Positions 1 through 7,237 are shown, numbered from the stretch's first letter. The stretch is 11,316 nucleotides of DNA from Verrucomicrobiia bacterium (GCA_030424825.1 JAUHWE010000086.1:1-11316); one strand, 5' to 3'. Translations and numbers: made by a program. The notes: generated by a model from the sequence alone, not told the origin.

Positions 1-704
1 TCGACGACTTCGGCGCTAATGTTATGTTCCGCTTCGAGGATTTCTGCCGCTTTGAGGCAAACCAGTACGGAAGGACCGTGGGCAATGAGTGAGATGTCAC
101 TGCCCTCCCTTTTCACTTTGGCTTTGCCGAGAGGGATCGTGTAGTCTTCGTCTGGAACCTCGCCCAAGTCGTTGTACATGATCGTGCTTTCCATGACGTA
201 GACGGGATCGTTGTCGCGAATGGCGGTTTTGAGGAGGCCCTTGGCATCGTAGGGATTCGATGGGCACACCACTTTCAAACCGGGCGTGTTGGCGATAAAG
301 TTTTCTGGAGTGTGCGAGTGTGTCGCTCCTACGCCGGTTCCACCGTTTGCCGGTCCGCGAATGACGATGGGTACGTTGATTTTCCCTCCCGACATGTAGC
401 GTACACTTGCGGCGTTATTGATGATCTGATCCCAGGCAACGTAGGCGAAACTCCAGAACATTAGCTCCATGACGGGGCGAATTCCTAGCATTGATGCGCC
501 AATCCCCATTCCGATAAACCCTGCTTCGCTAATAGGGGCGTCGACAATGCGTTTGGGGCCAAATTCCTTGAGGAGGCCCTCGGTGACTTTGTAGGCTCCG
601 TTGTACTGAGCGACCTCTTCGCCGATAATGACAACGTTTTCATCGCGATTGAGCTCTTCGATCATCGCGTTTTTGAGCGCTTGACGGTAACTGATTTCTG
701 GCAT
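1..704 (-). CDS. pdhB: Pyruvate dehydrogenase E1 component, beta subunit (3' end beyond the window)
   Basis: This is the N-terminal 234 residues of the beta subunit of the thiamine-diphosphate-dependent E1 enzyme, which pairs with the alpha subunit encoded just upstream to decarboxylate pyruvate and pass the acetyl group to the lipoyl E2 of the cytoplasmic pyruvate dehydrogenase complex. Visible family signatures are GEEVAQYNGAY at residues 28-38 (contains the Glu that activates thiamine diphosphate), DAPISEAGF near 55-63, YMSGG near 103-107, the His-rich THSHTPENF near 128-136 and PGLKVVCPSNPYDAKGL near 141-157. The pattern is closer to the alphaproteobacterial and mitochondrial E1-beta type than to branched-chain 2-oxoacid enzymes, though substrate cannot be proven from sequence. 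The ATG at 704-702 gives the usual MPEISYRQAL-type start, but I see no Shine-Dalgarno upstream. The gap to pdhA is 49 bases. The gene is cut by the left edge; E2 and E3 genes may follow there. Confidence 0.93.
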   Translation of the reverse strand, partial: MPEISYRQALKNAMIEELNRDENVVIIGEEVAQYNGAYKVTEGLLKEFGPKRIVDAPISEAGFIGMGIGASMLGIRPVMELMFWSFAYVAWDQIINNAASVRYMSGGKINVPIVIRGPANGGTGVGATHSHTPENFIANTPGLKVVCPSNPYDAKGLLKTAIRDNDPVYVMESTIMYNDLGEVPDEDYTIPLGKAKVKREGSDISLIAHGPSVLVCLKAAEILEAEHNISAEVV

Positions 705-753
705 GACAAATATTTTTAAGTTGATGCGACGTAACTGGCTTTAGGATACGCAA

Positions 754-1911
754 TCAATCGTTGAAGAAAATTTTCCCTCCCGAAAGTTTTTCGTCAGGGT
801 TATCCTCTTCCCAATAGACGTCCTTCAGGATGTCCGCTTCCACAGGGAAGTCGCTTTCCTCGGCGAACTTGGCTGACTTTTCAGCTTCGGCTTTTGCTTC
901 CGTATCAATCTTCTTGATCCCGTCTTCGTCCAGTAATTTGGATTGAAGGAGAAATTCGCGGTAGAGGATTATGGGGTCGTGGTTCTTGCGGTAGTCGTCG
1001 ATTTCCTCTTTGGATCGGTATTTCTTGTGATTCGCATCGGCGATAGAGTGCCCTTGGTACCGGTAAGTGTGAATCTCGAGGAGTGAGGGCTTTGATTCGT
1101 CTCTGGCGAGATCCATGGCTTTCTTGACGCCCTCGCGGATATCGAAAAGGGATTCCCCGTTTATTTTCGCCCAGTTCATGTTGTATCCATCGGCTCGTGC
1201 TGCGATCCCGATTTCGGGATGGACGCTGGACCGTTCTTGGGAGGTCCCCATCGAGTAGCCATTGTTTTCGATAATGTAGACGACCGGGAGATCCCAAAGA
1301 GCGGCGATATTCATCGATTCGTGGAAGGCGCCCTGATTGATGGCGCCGTCGCCGAGGAAGCAGAGGGCACAGCCTTTTTTACCTTGGTATTTTAGTCCGT
1401 ACGCGAGACCTGCCCCCAAAGGGGTCTGTCCCGCGACGATTCCGTGTCCCCCCCAATAGTTTTTGCTGGGGTCAAAGTAGTGCATCGAGCCTCCTTTCCC
1501 TTTGGAGCAGCCCGTGGCTTTCCCGAAGAGCTCAGCCATGCATTCATCCATACTCATGCCTACCGCCAGCGCGTGTCCATGATCGCGATACGCCGTAATT
1601 ACATGATCGTTCTCATCCATCAATGAGACGCAGCCCACCGCGATAGATTCCTGCCCAATGTAGAGGTGTAGGAAACCTGCGATTTTTCCCTGCTGGTAGG
1701 CCCGGAGCGATCTTTCCTCGAATCGCCTGATACGGACCATTTCGCGGTAGAATCCAATCAGCTCGTCATCCGTCAGATTGGCATTGGCGGGAGTTTTGGC
1801 TTCTTTAGCGAGATTTGCCTTTGTTGGCTTGGGTCGCGCGGATTTCTTTGGTTCGGTGGATTTTGTCACAATTTGAATATATTCGAATTTGAGCCGGAAC
1901 AATGATGGCAA
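754..1911 (-). CDS. pdhA: Pyruvate dehydrogenase E1 component, alpha subunit
   Basis: Alpha subunit of the heterotetrameric E1 enzyme that oxidatively decarboxylates pyruvate. The thiamine-diphosphate motif begins with GDG at residues 187-189 and ends with ENN at 215-217. FLHLYIGQE (80-88), TAYRDHGH (106-113), SKGKGGSMH (136-144) and the loop YRYQGHS (283-289) all match PDH E1-alpha. The conserved domain starts near residue 46, so this copy carries an N-terminal extension of about 45 residues rich in Lys, Ala and Pro that is probably disordered. The start is uncertain. The TTG at 1911 has a GGAG four bases upstream and gives 385 residues; a GTG at 1869 would remove 14 residues but has no clear ribosome site. 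The NUDIX gene ends 61 bases upstream on the same strand, and pdhB follows 49 bases downstream, so co-transcription is likely. Assignment to pyruvate, not acetoin or branched-chain oxoacids, rests on motif similarity. Confidence 0.93.
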   Translation of the reverse strand: MPSLFRLKFEYIQIVTKSTEPKKSARPKPTKANLAKEAKTPANANLTDDELIGFYREMVRIRRFEERSLRAYQQGKIAGFLHLYIGQESIAVGCVSLMDENDHVITAYRDHGHALAVGMSMDECMAELFGKATGCSKGKGGSMHYFDPSKNYWGGHGIVAGQTPLGAGLAYGLKYQGKKGCALCFLGDGAINQGAFHESMNIAALWDLPVVYIIENNGYSMGTSQERSSVHPEIGIAARADGYNMNWAKINGESLFDIREGVKKAMDLARDESKPSLLEIHTYRYQGHSIADANHKKYRSKEEIDDYRKNHDPIILYREFLLQSKLLDEDGIKKIDTEAKAEAEKSAKFAEESDFPVEADILKDVYWEEDNPDEKLSGGKIFFND

Positions 1912-1972
1912 TTTTCTCCAATGATCAAGGGCATATCGCAGATCGAGGAGTTTCTTATGGGCAATGACGGGG

Positions 1973-2479
1973 TCAGGGAATCCCTTGGGAGCCCTCGATT
2001 ATTTGTTCGACGACGATTTCCAATGGGTGGCTGGGTTGGCAGTTCGCTCGGGCGGAAACGAAACTGTCACGATACTTGTCGTAGATGTCCCAGAGCCCGT
2101 TCCGATCGGTTTCGGGGATGGGCAAGGTATTGATTTCGTCTCTAGAAAAGAATGAAAACGCTCCTTCCTCGATGGTTTCCGGAAGTTTGGGGATCGGTAC
2201 CTTGCAGTCGAAAAGAAACATCAGCCAGTGATTGCTGGCTTCGTATGCCTTTTCCGCGATCATGCAGAAAAGGTGGAGTTGGGAAGTCTCGATTTTCAGA
2301 CCGATTTCCTCGTAGGTTTCGCGAACGGCACATTGATAGGGTGACTCGCCCGTCTCCATTTCGAGTTTTCCCCCAATCGGGCTCCAGAGCCCTTGGTTGG
2401 GAGCCTTTTTCCGTTGAAGCATCAGGAACTCTCCTTGCTCATTTCGTATGAAAATCAGGACGCTTATCTTGTATTGCAT
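1973..2479 (-). CDS. NUDIX hydrolase
   Basis: A 168-residue cytoplasmic hydrolase of the NUDIX superfamily, which cleaves nucleoside diphosphates linked to another moiety using a metal-binding Glu helix. The NUDIX box runs from Gly37 to Leu61 and contains GE at 44-45 and RETYEEIGL at 53-61, so the metal-binding residues Arg53, Glu54, Glu57 and Glu58 are present. Compared with the consensus G-x5-E-x7-RE, the first spacing is two residues longer (Gly37 to Glu45). The LQRKKAPNQGLWSPIGG segment (21-37) is the typical strand-loop before the box. The C-terminal DRNGLWDIYDKYRDSF segment is not one I can tie to a substrate, so MutT-like dNTP sanitation or ADP-sugar hydrolysis are both open. The ATG at 2479-2477 is preceded at suitable distance by a TATAAT box, supporting this start. 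It is the first gene of a possible unit with pdhA and pdhB. Confidence 0.88.
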   Translation of the reverse strand: MQYKISVLIFIRNEQGEFLMLQRKKAPNQGLWSPIGGKLEMETGESPYQCAVRETYEEIGLKIETSQLHLFCMIAEKAYEASNHWLMFLFDCKVPIPKLPETIEEGAFSFFSRDEINTLPIPETDRNGLWDIYDKYRDSFVSARANCQPSHPLEIVVEQIIEGSQGIP

Positions 2480-2503
2480 GAGTTTTTGGCGGCCTTTCGA
2501 TGT

Positions 2504-2509
2504 ATTATA
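2504..2509 (-). promoter_or_regulatory. Candidate -10 box for the NUDIX-pdhA-pdhB unit
   Basis: Read on the minus strand, bases 2509-2504 spell a perfect TATAAT. Transcription would begin near 2497, leaving a leader of about 18 bases before the NUDIX ATG at 2479. The matching -35 region (about 2526-2532) is weak and reads GCAAAA-like, so if real this promoter may need an activator. One arm of a long inverted repeat (2535-2553) lies immediately upstream of that -35 position. Confidence 0.45.
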
Positions 2510-2534
2510 TGAAATTAAAATGGTTGTTTTGCGG

Positions 2535-2611
2535 GTCGGGCAACGACTTCCGGGTGGGCCGCGTTTTTATTTTGATCCATTTATGCAGGATACCAGAAGT
2601 CGTTGCCCTAC
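2535..2611. repeat. Inverted repeat, 19-base imperfect arms, in the divergent intergenic region
   Basis: The arms are 2535-2553 and 2593-2611. The inner 13 bases (2538-2550, GGGCAACGACTTC, and 2596-2608, its exact reverse complement) match perfectly, and the full 19-base arms have two mismatches. The spacer between the arms is 39 bases (45 between the perfect cores). It lies between the promoter of the minus-strand NUDIX gene and the plus-strand exported-protein gene. It is not followed by a T-run and the loop is long, which argues against an intrinsic terminator. It could be a pair of operator sites, a small non-autonomous mobile element, or a structured leader; I cannot decide. Confidence 0.7.
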
Positions 2612-2745
2612 TGTTTCACCGCTTGGCAAAGTAGGTTTAGGCAGGGAACAGAATTGGGAGCGTCAAGCGGAAAGCGAGAATCAAAAAGACGCGGATTAGG
2701 TCGCAAAGTCTTGCGGGAGATCGATCGTTTCGCTAACCAACGATA

Positions 2746-3348
2746 ATGCCTCGTCCATACAGCTTGTTCGGCTTAGCGCTGGTCCTCTTCTTTCCACTTT
2801 TAGCGGAAGGTTCGGTGAGCATTCGGGAGATCGAATTCAATCGAGTAGACAGGAATTCCTCAATTGGAGACTGGTTGGAGTGCTCGATAGAGGTCGAAGT
2901 AAGGCGCGATTCGCAGGATTCAACGCGCAAGAACCCTAGCTACGTGGACGATTTGGTGGTAAAACTGATGCTGGGGATTGAGTCGGAAAGCGAATCAGGA
3001 AAATCCTTTGAATTTTTTCGTTCCCAGGCCTCTTTGGTTTCGCTCAAAGAGGGTCGGCATTATGTCCGCTTCTATTTACCTCCTGAGATTGTCGAAAGGG
3101 ATCGAATTCGAAAAGAGGTCCACTCTTTTCTGGTTCAGCTGGTACGATCTGGAAAACCCGTTTTTGAAAGTGTCTCGCGCCAGTTGGAAAGACCGCAAGT
3201 TAAGGATAGTTTCCTGAAACGAATCGAAGAAGAGTCTTCCCGAAATGACGGGATACTTTTGCCGCAGTTCAAGACACCTTTTCTCACCGCCTATCCCCGC
3301 GAATCTCCAAATTACCGGGATTTGGAGACTCCAGTCTTGATTCCTTGA
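2746..3348 (+). CDS. Small exported protein at the head of a type IV pilus-like locus (possible Amuc_1102 counterpart)
   Basis: A 200-residue protein with a likely signal peptide: a short positively charged start, a hydrophobic stretch at residues 6-19 and a possible cleavage site near AEG-S (20-23). The mature part alternates charged and hydrophobic residues as expected for beta strands (for example DWLECSIEVEV at 42-52 and HYVRFYLPP near 105-113) and ends with a Pro/Thr/Tyr-rich tail. I recognise no catalytic motif. In Akkermansia the gene before the PilM-like Amuc_1101 is Amuc_1102, an exported protein reported to have a beta-sandwich fold; the same position, size class and export signal suggest an equivalent here, but this is inference from synteny, not a recognised sequence match. 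The ATG at 2746 has no obvious Shine-Dalgarno. It is 247 bases from the next gene, so it may have its own transcript. Confidence 0.75.
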   Translation: MPRPYSLFGLALVLFFPLLAEGSVSIREIEFNRVDRNSSIGDWLECSIEVEVRRDSQDSTRKNPSYVDDLVVKLMLGIESESESGKSFEFFRSQASLVSLKEGRHYVRFYLPPEIVERDRIRKEVHSFLVQLVRSGKPVFESVSRQLERPQVKDSFLKRIEEESSRNDGILLPQFKTPFLTAYPRESPNYRDLETPVLIP

Positions 3349-3595
3349 TTCTCCGTGTAGAGATTGAGGAAGCAATAGAAGTTCGTTTTGGGTAGGTGAG
3401 GTGCGTCGGATGAGTAAATCTACTCACCGGTCGCGGGTTTAAATTTCTGTTTTGAGGATGCCGCGATCAATTTCGTGACATATTGTTAAGCAAGTGAGGG
3501 TTATGCAGATTCAGCCATGGGTGTAAACACTCGGAGATCGACCGTTTTTTCTTGTACCGGCCCAAGCCATTTCAAAAAATAGTAAAGAATCACGA
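3349..3595. other. Intergenic region upstream of the PilM-PilN fusion gene
   Basis: This 247-base stretch separates the small exported protein from the packed four-gene pilus-like run and shows no convincing ORF. It contains a perfect hairpin with a 6-base stem and 4-base loop at 3411-3426 (TGAGTA-AATC-TACTCA), with no T-run after it, so it is better read as a possible operator or weak attenuator than as a terminator. A poor promoter candidate is TTGTAC at 3552-3557 with AAAAAT at 3575-3580, 17 bases apart, which would leave a leader of only about 10 bases. No Shine-Dalgarno precedes the ATG at 3596. Confidence 0.4.
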
Positions 3596-5290
3596 ATGAG
3601 ACCTCCTCACTATCTAGTCGTAAGCTGTGGCTCTAGCCACATCGCTGCCGTGCACCTATCGATGAACACGAGCGGGCGCTGCGAGCTGATCAACTACTGG
3701 AGGAAGGAACTCGATCTTTCGTTTAGCGAGCCGTTGCTTTGGTTGAAGGCGGCGTCTCAGTCCTTCAACGACGTCCGGTCGCGATTCAAGGGTGACATGC
3801 CCGTAGGCTATGCGCTTCCCGGAAACCTGGTGCTGACAAAGTATCTCAAGATTCCCCAAGTGCCGGTTAAAAAACGCGAAAAGGTGGTCGCGTTCGAGGC
3901 CAAGCAGAACATTCCCTATCCCATTGCGGATGTCGCCTGGGATGACTACCTTATCGACGAAGATGATCTCGATTTCGAAACGGTCATTGCCGCGTCCAAG
4001 TCAGAGCTCGTGGAGTCGCTTTCGCTCTATGGCAAGGAATCCAAAATGGATCCCGACGTTATCGAACCGACATTCATTGGCCTGATTAACGCTTTCCGGT
4101 TTAACGAGCCCGAAGCGACGGGCTGCTCCCTATTGTTGTCGATCGGAGCGAAATCTTCGGACATCATTTTCTTCAACGGAACGAAATTCTATTCCCGGAA
4201 CGTTTCTCTTGGGGGAAACACCGTCACTCAGGAAATTCGGGGAGCCTTGGATTTGCCCTTCGATGATGCCGAAAAGATCAAACGGACGGCGATCGCAGGG
4301 GACCCGCTTCCGACTGGAGAGCACGTAGCCTTCCAGGAGGCCCAAGAGAATTTCCTCAAGAAGCTAAACGTAGAAATCAGCCGGACTCTTGCGATCTACA
4401 AGAATCACGGATACGAAGAGGAGCCGGTTCGATGCTTTGTCACGGGAGGGGGCTCGTTGGTACCGAATTTACAGAGCGGATTGCGAGACCGTCTGGGAAT
4501 CCCGGTTGGTCGATTCGATCCGTTGAAGGAGGTCCGAGTTTCTGGCGAATGTCCGGATATAACCTTGGAGGCCGACAAGGTTTTCCTTGCGGAAGCCATT
4601 GGAATCGCGATTGGGCGCTTTTTGCCCGATTCGACTCAGATAAACTTGCTCCCGAGAAGCATTCTCTGGCAGCGAAGGTTCAAGCGGCAACAGCCTTACT
4701 ACTTGTTCGCCGGACTGGTCGCTTGCGCTGCTATTGCATTGCCATTGGTCAATACGAAAATAGCCGCTCAGCGCTACGAGGAAGAGATTCGTAATCTGGA
4801 TACGAAAGTGATCCCGCTTAGAGAGCTCAATACACGTATTAACAATCGAATCGCCGACATCGAGAAATTGAGAAATGTGATTGGAGAGGCGAGCATGATA
4901 GCCGAGACCCGGTCGAACTGGATAAATTTTCTGAACGATATTCAGTCCAGACTCGACGACGTGGAAGATGTCTGGATTGACCGGATTGAAGTGGCGCGTC
5001 CCGTTACACTAACCGCGAATACCTCAAATCGATTCAACTCCACACGAAACAGCGCAAATGCCTCGGAACCGGGCAAAGTCCGCCTTCATTTGGAAGGGCG
5101 TTTGCTCGACGTATCCAATCCGCTTTCCACTGTGAGCCAAGAGTCGAACCGGCGAGTATCGGCCCTATTGGACAGTTTTGCGGCGTCCGAATTTGTCGAG
5201 GGTTTGGAAAACGAACGTTTCGACAACAATGTACCCGGTATTTTGAAATTTAATTTTACTCTGGTGGTCGATTCGGCAAGGCCCCTTTAA
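3596..5290 (+). CDS. PilM-PilN fusion protein, inner-membrane platform of a type IV pilus-like machine (Amuc_1101 type)
   Basis: The first ~345 of 564 residues are a PilM-type actin-like ATPase domain: a degenerate phosphate-1 motif VSCGSSHIA (9-17), phosphate-2 region LSIGAKSSD (181-189) and adenosine motif FVTGGGSLVPN (281-291) followed by LGIPVGRFDP. The chain then reads INLLP at 349-353, the conserved cytoplasmic motif at the N terminus of PilN that docks into PilM, then a basic segment, a transmembrane helix at about 368-385, a coiled coil (~390-430) and a periplasmic domain ending in LEGRLLD and FNFTLVVD strands, as in PilN. The protein therefore joins PilM and PilN in one polypeptide with the PilM part in the cytoplasm. 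Positions normally Asp or Glu in both phosphate motifs are Ser (Ser10, Ser182), so nucleotide hydrolysis may be altered. The next gene starts 4 bases after the stop. Annotation tools would usually call it pilM. Confidence 0.88.
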   Translation: MRPPHYLVVSCGSSHIAAVHLSMNTSGRCELINYWRKELDLSFSEPLLWLKAASQSFNDVRSRFKGDMPVGYALPGNLVLTKYLKIPQVPVKKREKVVAFEAKQNIPYPIADVAWDDYLIDEDDLDFETVIAASKSELVESLSLYGKESKMDPDVIEPTFIGLINAFRFNEPEATGCSLLLSIGAKSSDIIFFNGTKFYSRNVSLGGNTVTQEIRGALDLPFDDAEKIKRTAIAGDPLPTGEHVAFQEAQENFLKKLNVEISRTLAIYKNHGYEEEPVRCFVTGGGSLVPNLQSGLRDRLGIPVGRFDPLKEVRVSGECPDITLEADKVFLAEAIGIAIGRFLPDSTQINLLPRSILWQRRFKRQQPYYLFAGLVACAAIALPLVNTKIAAQRYEEEIRNLDTKVIPLRELNTRINNRIADIEKLRNVIGEASMIAETRSNWINFLNDIQSRLDDVEDVWIDRIEVARPVTLTANTSNRFNSTRNSANASEPGKVRLHLEGRLLDVSNPLSTVSQESNRRVSALLDSFAASEFVEGLENERFDNNVPGILKFNFTLVVDSARPL

Positions 5291-5294
5291 CGCG

Positions 5295-6275
5295 ATGTTC
5301 TGGATAAAACGAAATCCTTTTTTCTATTTTACTTTAGGGCTCCTTTTGGCAGTCGCGGTCGGGGGGATGCTGTACACATCCAAAGACGCCGAGCGCTTGG
5401 CGTCTTTGAAGGAGCAGTATGAGTCCAAGAATAAGCAATTGCAGCTTTTTCTGAGTCGGTCTCCGGCTCCCACAAAGGCGAATCTCGCGGTGCTCGACCG
5501 AAATTACGAGCAGCTGATGGAGGAGTTTAGAAAGTCCCAATCTTCCCTGAATCTAAGCACCTACGACGAAGACTTGTTTTTCGGAAAACCTCCAACGGAC
5601 AGCAACGACGCCTTTTTCATGATCGCCAAATACGTGGAGGATACCCGAAGGCTCGCAATTAGTAGTGGCGTGAAGATAGTCGAGGGAAGCCGATTTGGCT
5701 TCAGACAATACGAGAACGTAGGACCCTCGAATGAAGAGATTGGACGCGTTCATAGACAGACCAAGATCATGGAAGCGTTGCTGCAAGCTCTCTTCGACTC
5801 GGGAATTCGCGAATTCGTCTCCATCAAACGCGAAGGTTCCAGTAATGCCGAGACACCTGTGAATGTAAAAGGAGACGCGGTTTCGAGGGGCGATTTCTTT
5901 AGCCTGAAAGGCGCGAGTGCAGTTCGTAGCACAGGTTCTTTCGACTCTTTAGCCTTCCGGTTGGAATTTAAGGGCCAATCATTGGCAATGAGAGGTTTTC
6001 TCAACCGAATCACCGGTTCTTCGTTGCCGTTTTCCATCCATGAAATCGATGTGAAGCTCAATCGCGAGTCTGGGTCTGACGAGGGCCGCAAGTCGGTTAT
6101 AAAGAATCCATTTTTGAATGAGGAAAGCTTGAGTGTGCAGTCATCGGCGGTTCAGGTACCGATAATCTCGGAAAATGAATCGCATTTCAGTGTGACGTTG
6201 GAGTTTCTTGAATTCGCTGATAGTACCGTATTGACTGATTCAGAGGTTGTGAAAAAGGGAAGTGGCAATGTTTAG
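5295..6275 (+). CDS. Amuc_1100-like single-pass periplasmic protein in the PilO position
   Basis: A 326-residue bitopic membrane protein: short basic cytoplasmic end, one transmembrane helix at about 9-27, a Lys/Glu/Gln-rich coiled coil at about 30-80 (DAERLASLKEQYESKNKQ), then a periplasmic domain. This matches PilO and the PilO-like Akkermansia protein Amuc_1100 (317 residues), known as a TLR2-stimulating pilus-associated protein. Shared landmarks I recognise are the long N-terminal coiled coil, a segment near FDSGIREFVSI (165-175), a repeat of the fold around LEFKGQSLAMRGFLNRIT (223-240) and a final strand SVTLEFLEF (299-307). In pilus machines PilO pairs with PilN through their coiled coils; here its partner would be the C-terminal half of the preceding fusion. 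The gene begins 4 bases after that stop and overlaps the next gene by 8 bases, so translational coupling is likely. Homology to Amuc_1100 is from architecture and gene order. Confidence 0.82.
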   Translation: MFWIKRNPFFYFTLGLLLAVAVGGMLYTSKDAERLASLKEQYESKNKQLQLFLSRSPAPTKANLAVLDRNYEQLMEEFRKSQSSLNLSTYDEDLFFGKPPTDSNDAFFMIAKYVEDTRRLAISSGVKIVEGSRFGFRQYENVGPSNEEIGRVHRQTKIMEALLQALFDSGIREFVSIKREGSSNAETPVNVKGDAVSRGDFFSLKGASAVRSTGSFDSLAFRLEFKGQSLAMRGFLNRITGSSLPFSIHEIDVKLNRESGSDEGRKSVIKNPFLNEESLSVQSSAVQVPIISENESHFSVTLEFLEFADSTVLTDSEVVKKGSGNV

Positions 6276-7212
6276 GTTTAGTCTATCAGAGTTTTTGGAT
6301 AAGTTTATCCTGTTGGTCGCGATGATCGTTTTTCTCCTCATGGGGATAATGAGCATCAAGAGTGTCAAAAGTTTAGATACGCTATCTAGGCAGGATACTC
6401 CGATGCTTTCAGAGAACAAGGTGGATGTGGAGTCTTACGTGGTCGATCGACATATCCCCAAGTCAATTTCCTGGGCGCTACCTCAGTCGCAATCCCGGGG
6501 AGAGAACTGGGTCTTTGATGTTTTCACTCCCCCAGTGCTATACTACAATCCAGCCTCGAGGGAGTTTACGGTGACTTCGCCGGAGATAACCAACAAGAAC
6601 GCTAAGGATCCGTGGAAAGCGTTCGAAATCGAGCTCGTAGAAGTCCGGCAACGTCCCTACCGACTTCAGTTAGTCGGTTATGCGGGTGAGGAAGGCAACT
6701 ACATGGCCTATTTCGAATTACTTAATACGAATGAGCTCCTACTCGCCAAGGCGGGCAAGTTGCTGGTCGAGGCCGGTGTAAAGGTGCTTTCGTTTGAGGT
6801 GAAGCAGATGGAAGTGGAGCAGGAAGGAAGCATGCCAGTATTCGAGAAGGTCGGGGTGGCTCGGTTGCTCGATTATGAAAGTAATGAGGAAATCTATCTG
6901 ACGAACCTGGAAACTAAAATCTTCTCTGACTTGGAGGCAAAAGTTCGCTCGACTGAGAACGGGGAAGTCTATGTGGTTCAAGAAGGCAGCCAGGTTGAAT
7001 TGGAAGACAGCTCATATGTGATCGGAGCGCTTTCCCATAGTCCTCCCGAAGCGATGGTAACTAAAATTTCTGTTGATGGCGGGAAGCGACTTTCAAAACT
7101 GCTCAAACCTTCCTCAGCTTACGATTTATTGAATCAAGGTAACCAAAAACAAGATCCTTATAGTCCTTTTGCGATTAGGCCAAAAATCGTTTCGCCGAAA
7201 CCCAATAGCTAA
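6268..7212 (+). CDS. Amuc_1099-like inner-membrane protein in the PilP position
   Basis: A 314-residue protein with one transmembrane helix at about 13-30 (FILLVAMIVFLLMGIMSI) and a beta-rich periplasmic region. Between the PilO-slot gene and the secretin the canonical pilMNOPQ operon has PilP, a lipoprotein that links PilN/PilO to the secretin; this protein sits in that slot but has a membrane anchor and no lipobox Cys. A central part, from YRLQLVGYAG to VLSFEVKQMEV (about 129-183), alternates like the PilP beta-sandwich, and a second beta-rich part follows near EVYVVQEGSQVELED (about 232-246). Equivalence to PilP is inference; synteny with Amuc_1099 is stronger. I choose the ATG at 6268 because AAGGGA (6255-6260) is 7 bases upstream; a GTG at 6262 would add two residues but leaves only one base of spacing. 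It overlaps the previous gene by 8 bases. Confidence 0.78.
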   Translation: MFRFSLSEFLDKFILLVAMIVFLLMGIMSIKSVKSLDTLSRQDTPMLSENKVDVESYVVDRHIPKSISWALPQSQSRGENWVFDVFTPPVLYYNPASREFTVTSPEITNKNAKDPWKAFEIELVEVRQRPYRLQLVGYAGEEGNYMAYFELLNTNELLLAKAGKLLVEAGVKVLSFEVKQMEVEQEGSMPVFEKVGVARLLDYESNEEIYLTNLETKIFSDLEAKVRSTENGEVYVVQEGSQVELEDSSYVIGALSHSPPEAMVTKISVDGGKRLSKLLKPSSAYDLLNQGNQKQDPYSPFAIRPKIVSPKPNS

Positions 7213-7237
7213 TTTCCCAACCTGAGTGCCCACGTCT

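Noticed and set aside
905..1297. A 130-codon frame antiparallel to nothing but overlapping pdhA on the same strand in another frame
   Set aside because: Arg/Pro/Ser-rich translation typical of an off-frame reading; pdhA fully explains the region.
2525..2621. TGTTT on both sides of the 19-base inverted repeat as a target-site duplication
   Set aside because: The two copies are not placed symmetrically next to the arms and five bases of T-rich sequence recur easily by chance.
3552..3580. TTGTAC and AAAAAT as a promoter of the PilM-PilN operon
   Set aside because: Only partial matches to both boxes and a leader of about 10 bases; kept as a remark in the intergenic entry only.
4432..4794. A 120-codon plus-strand frame inside the PilM-PilN gene
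   Set aside because: It lies wholly within a well-supported gene in another frame and shows no recognisable domain.
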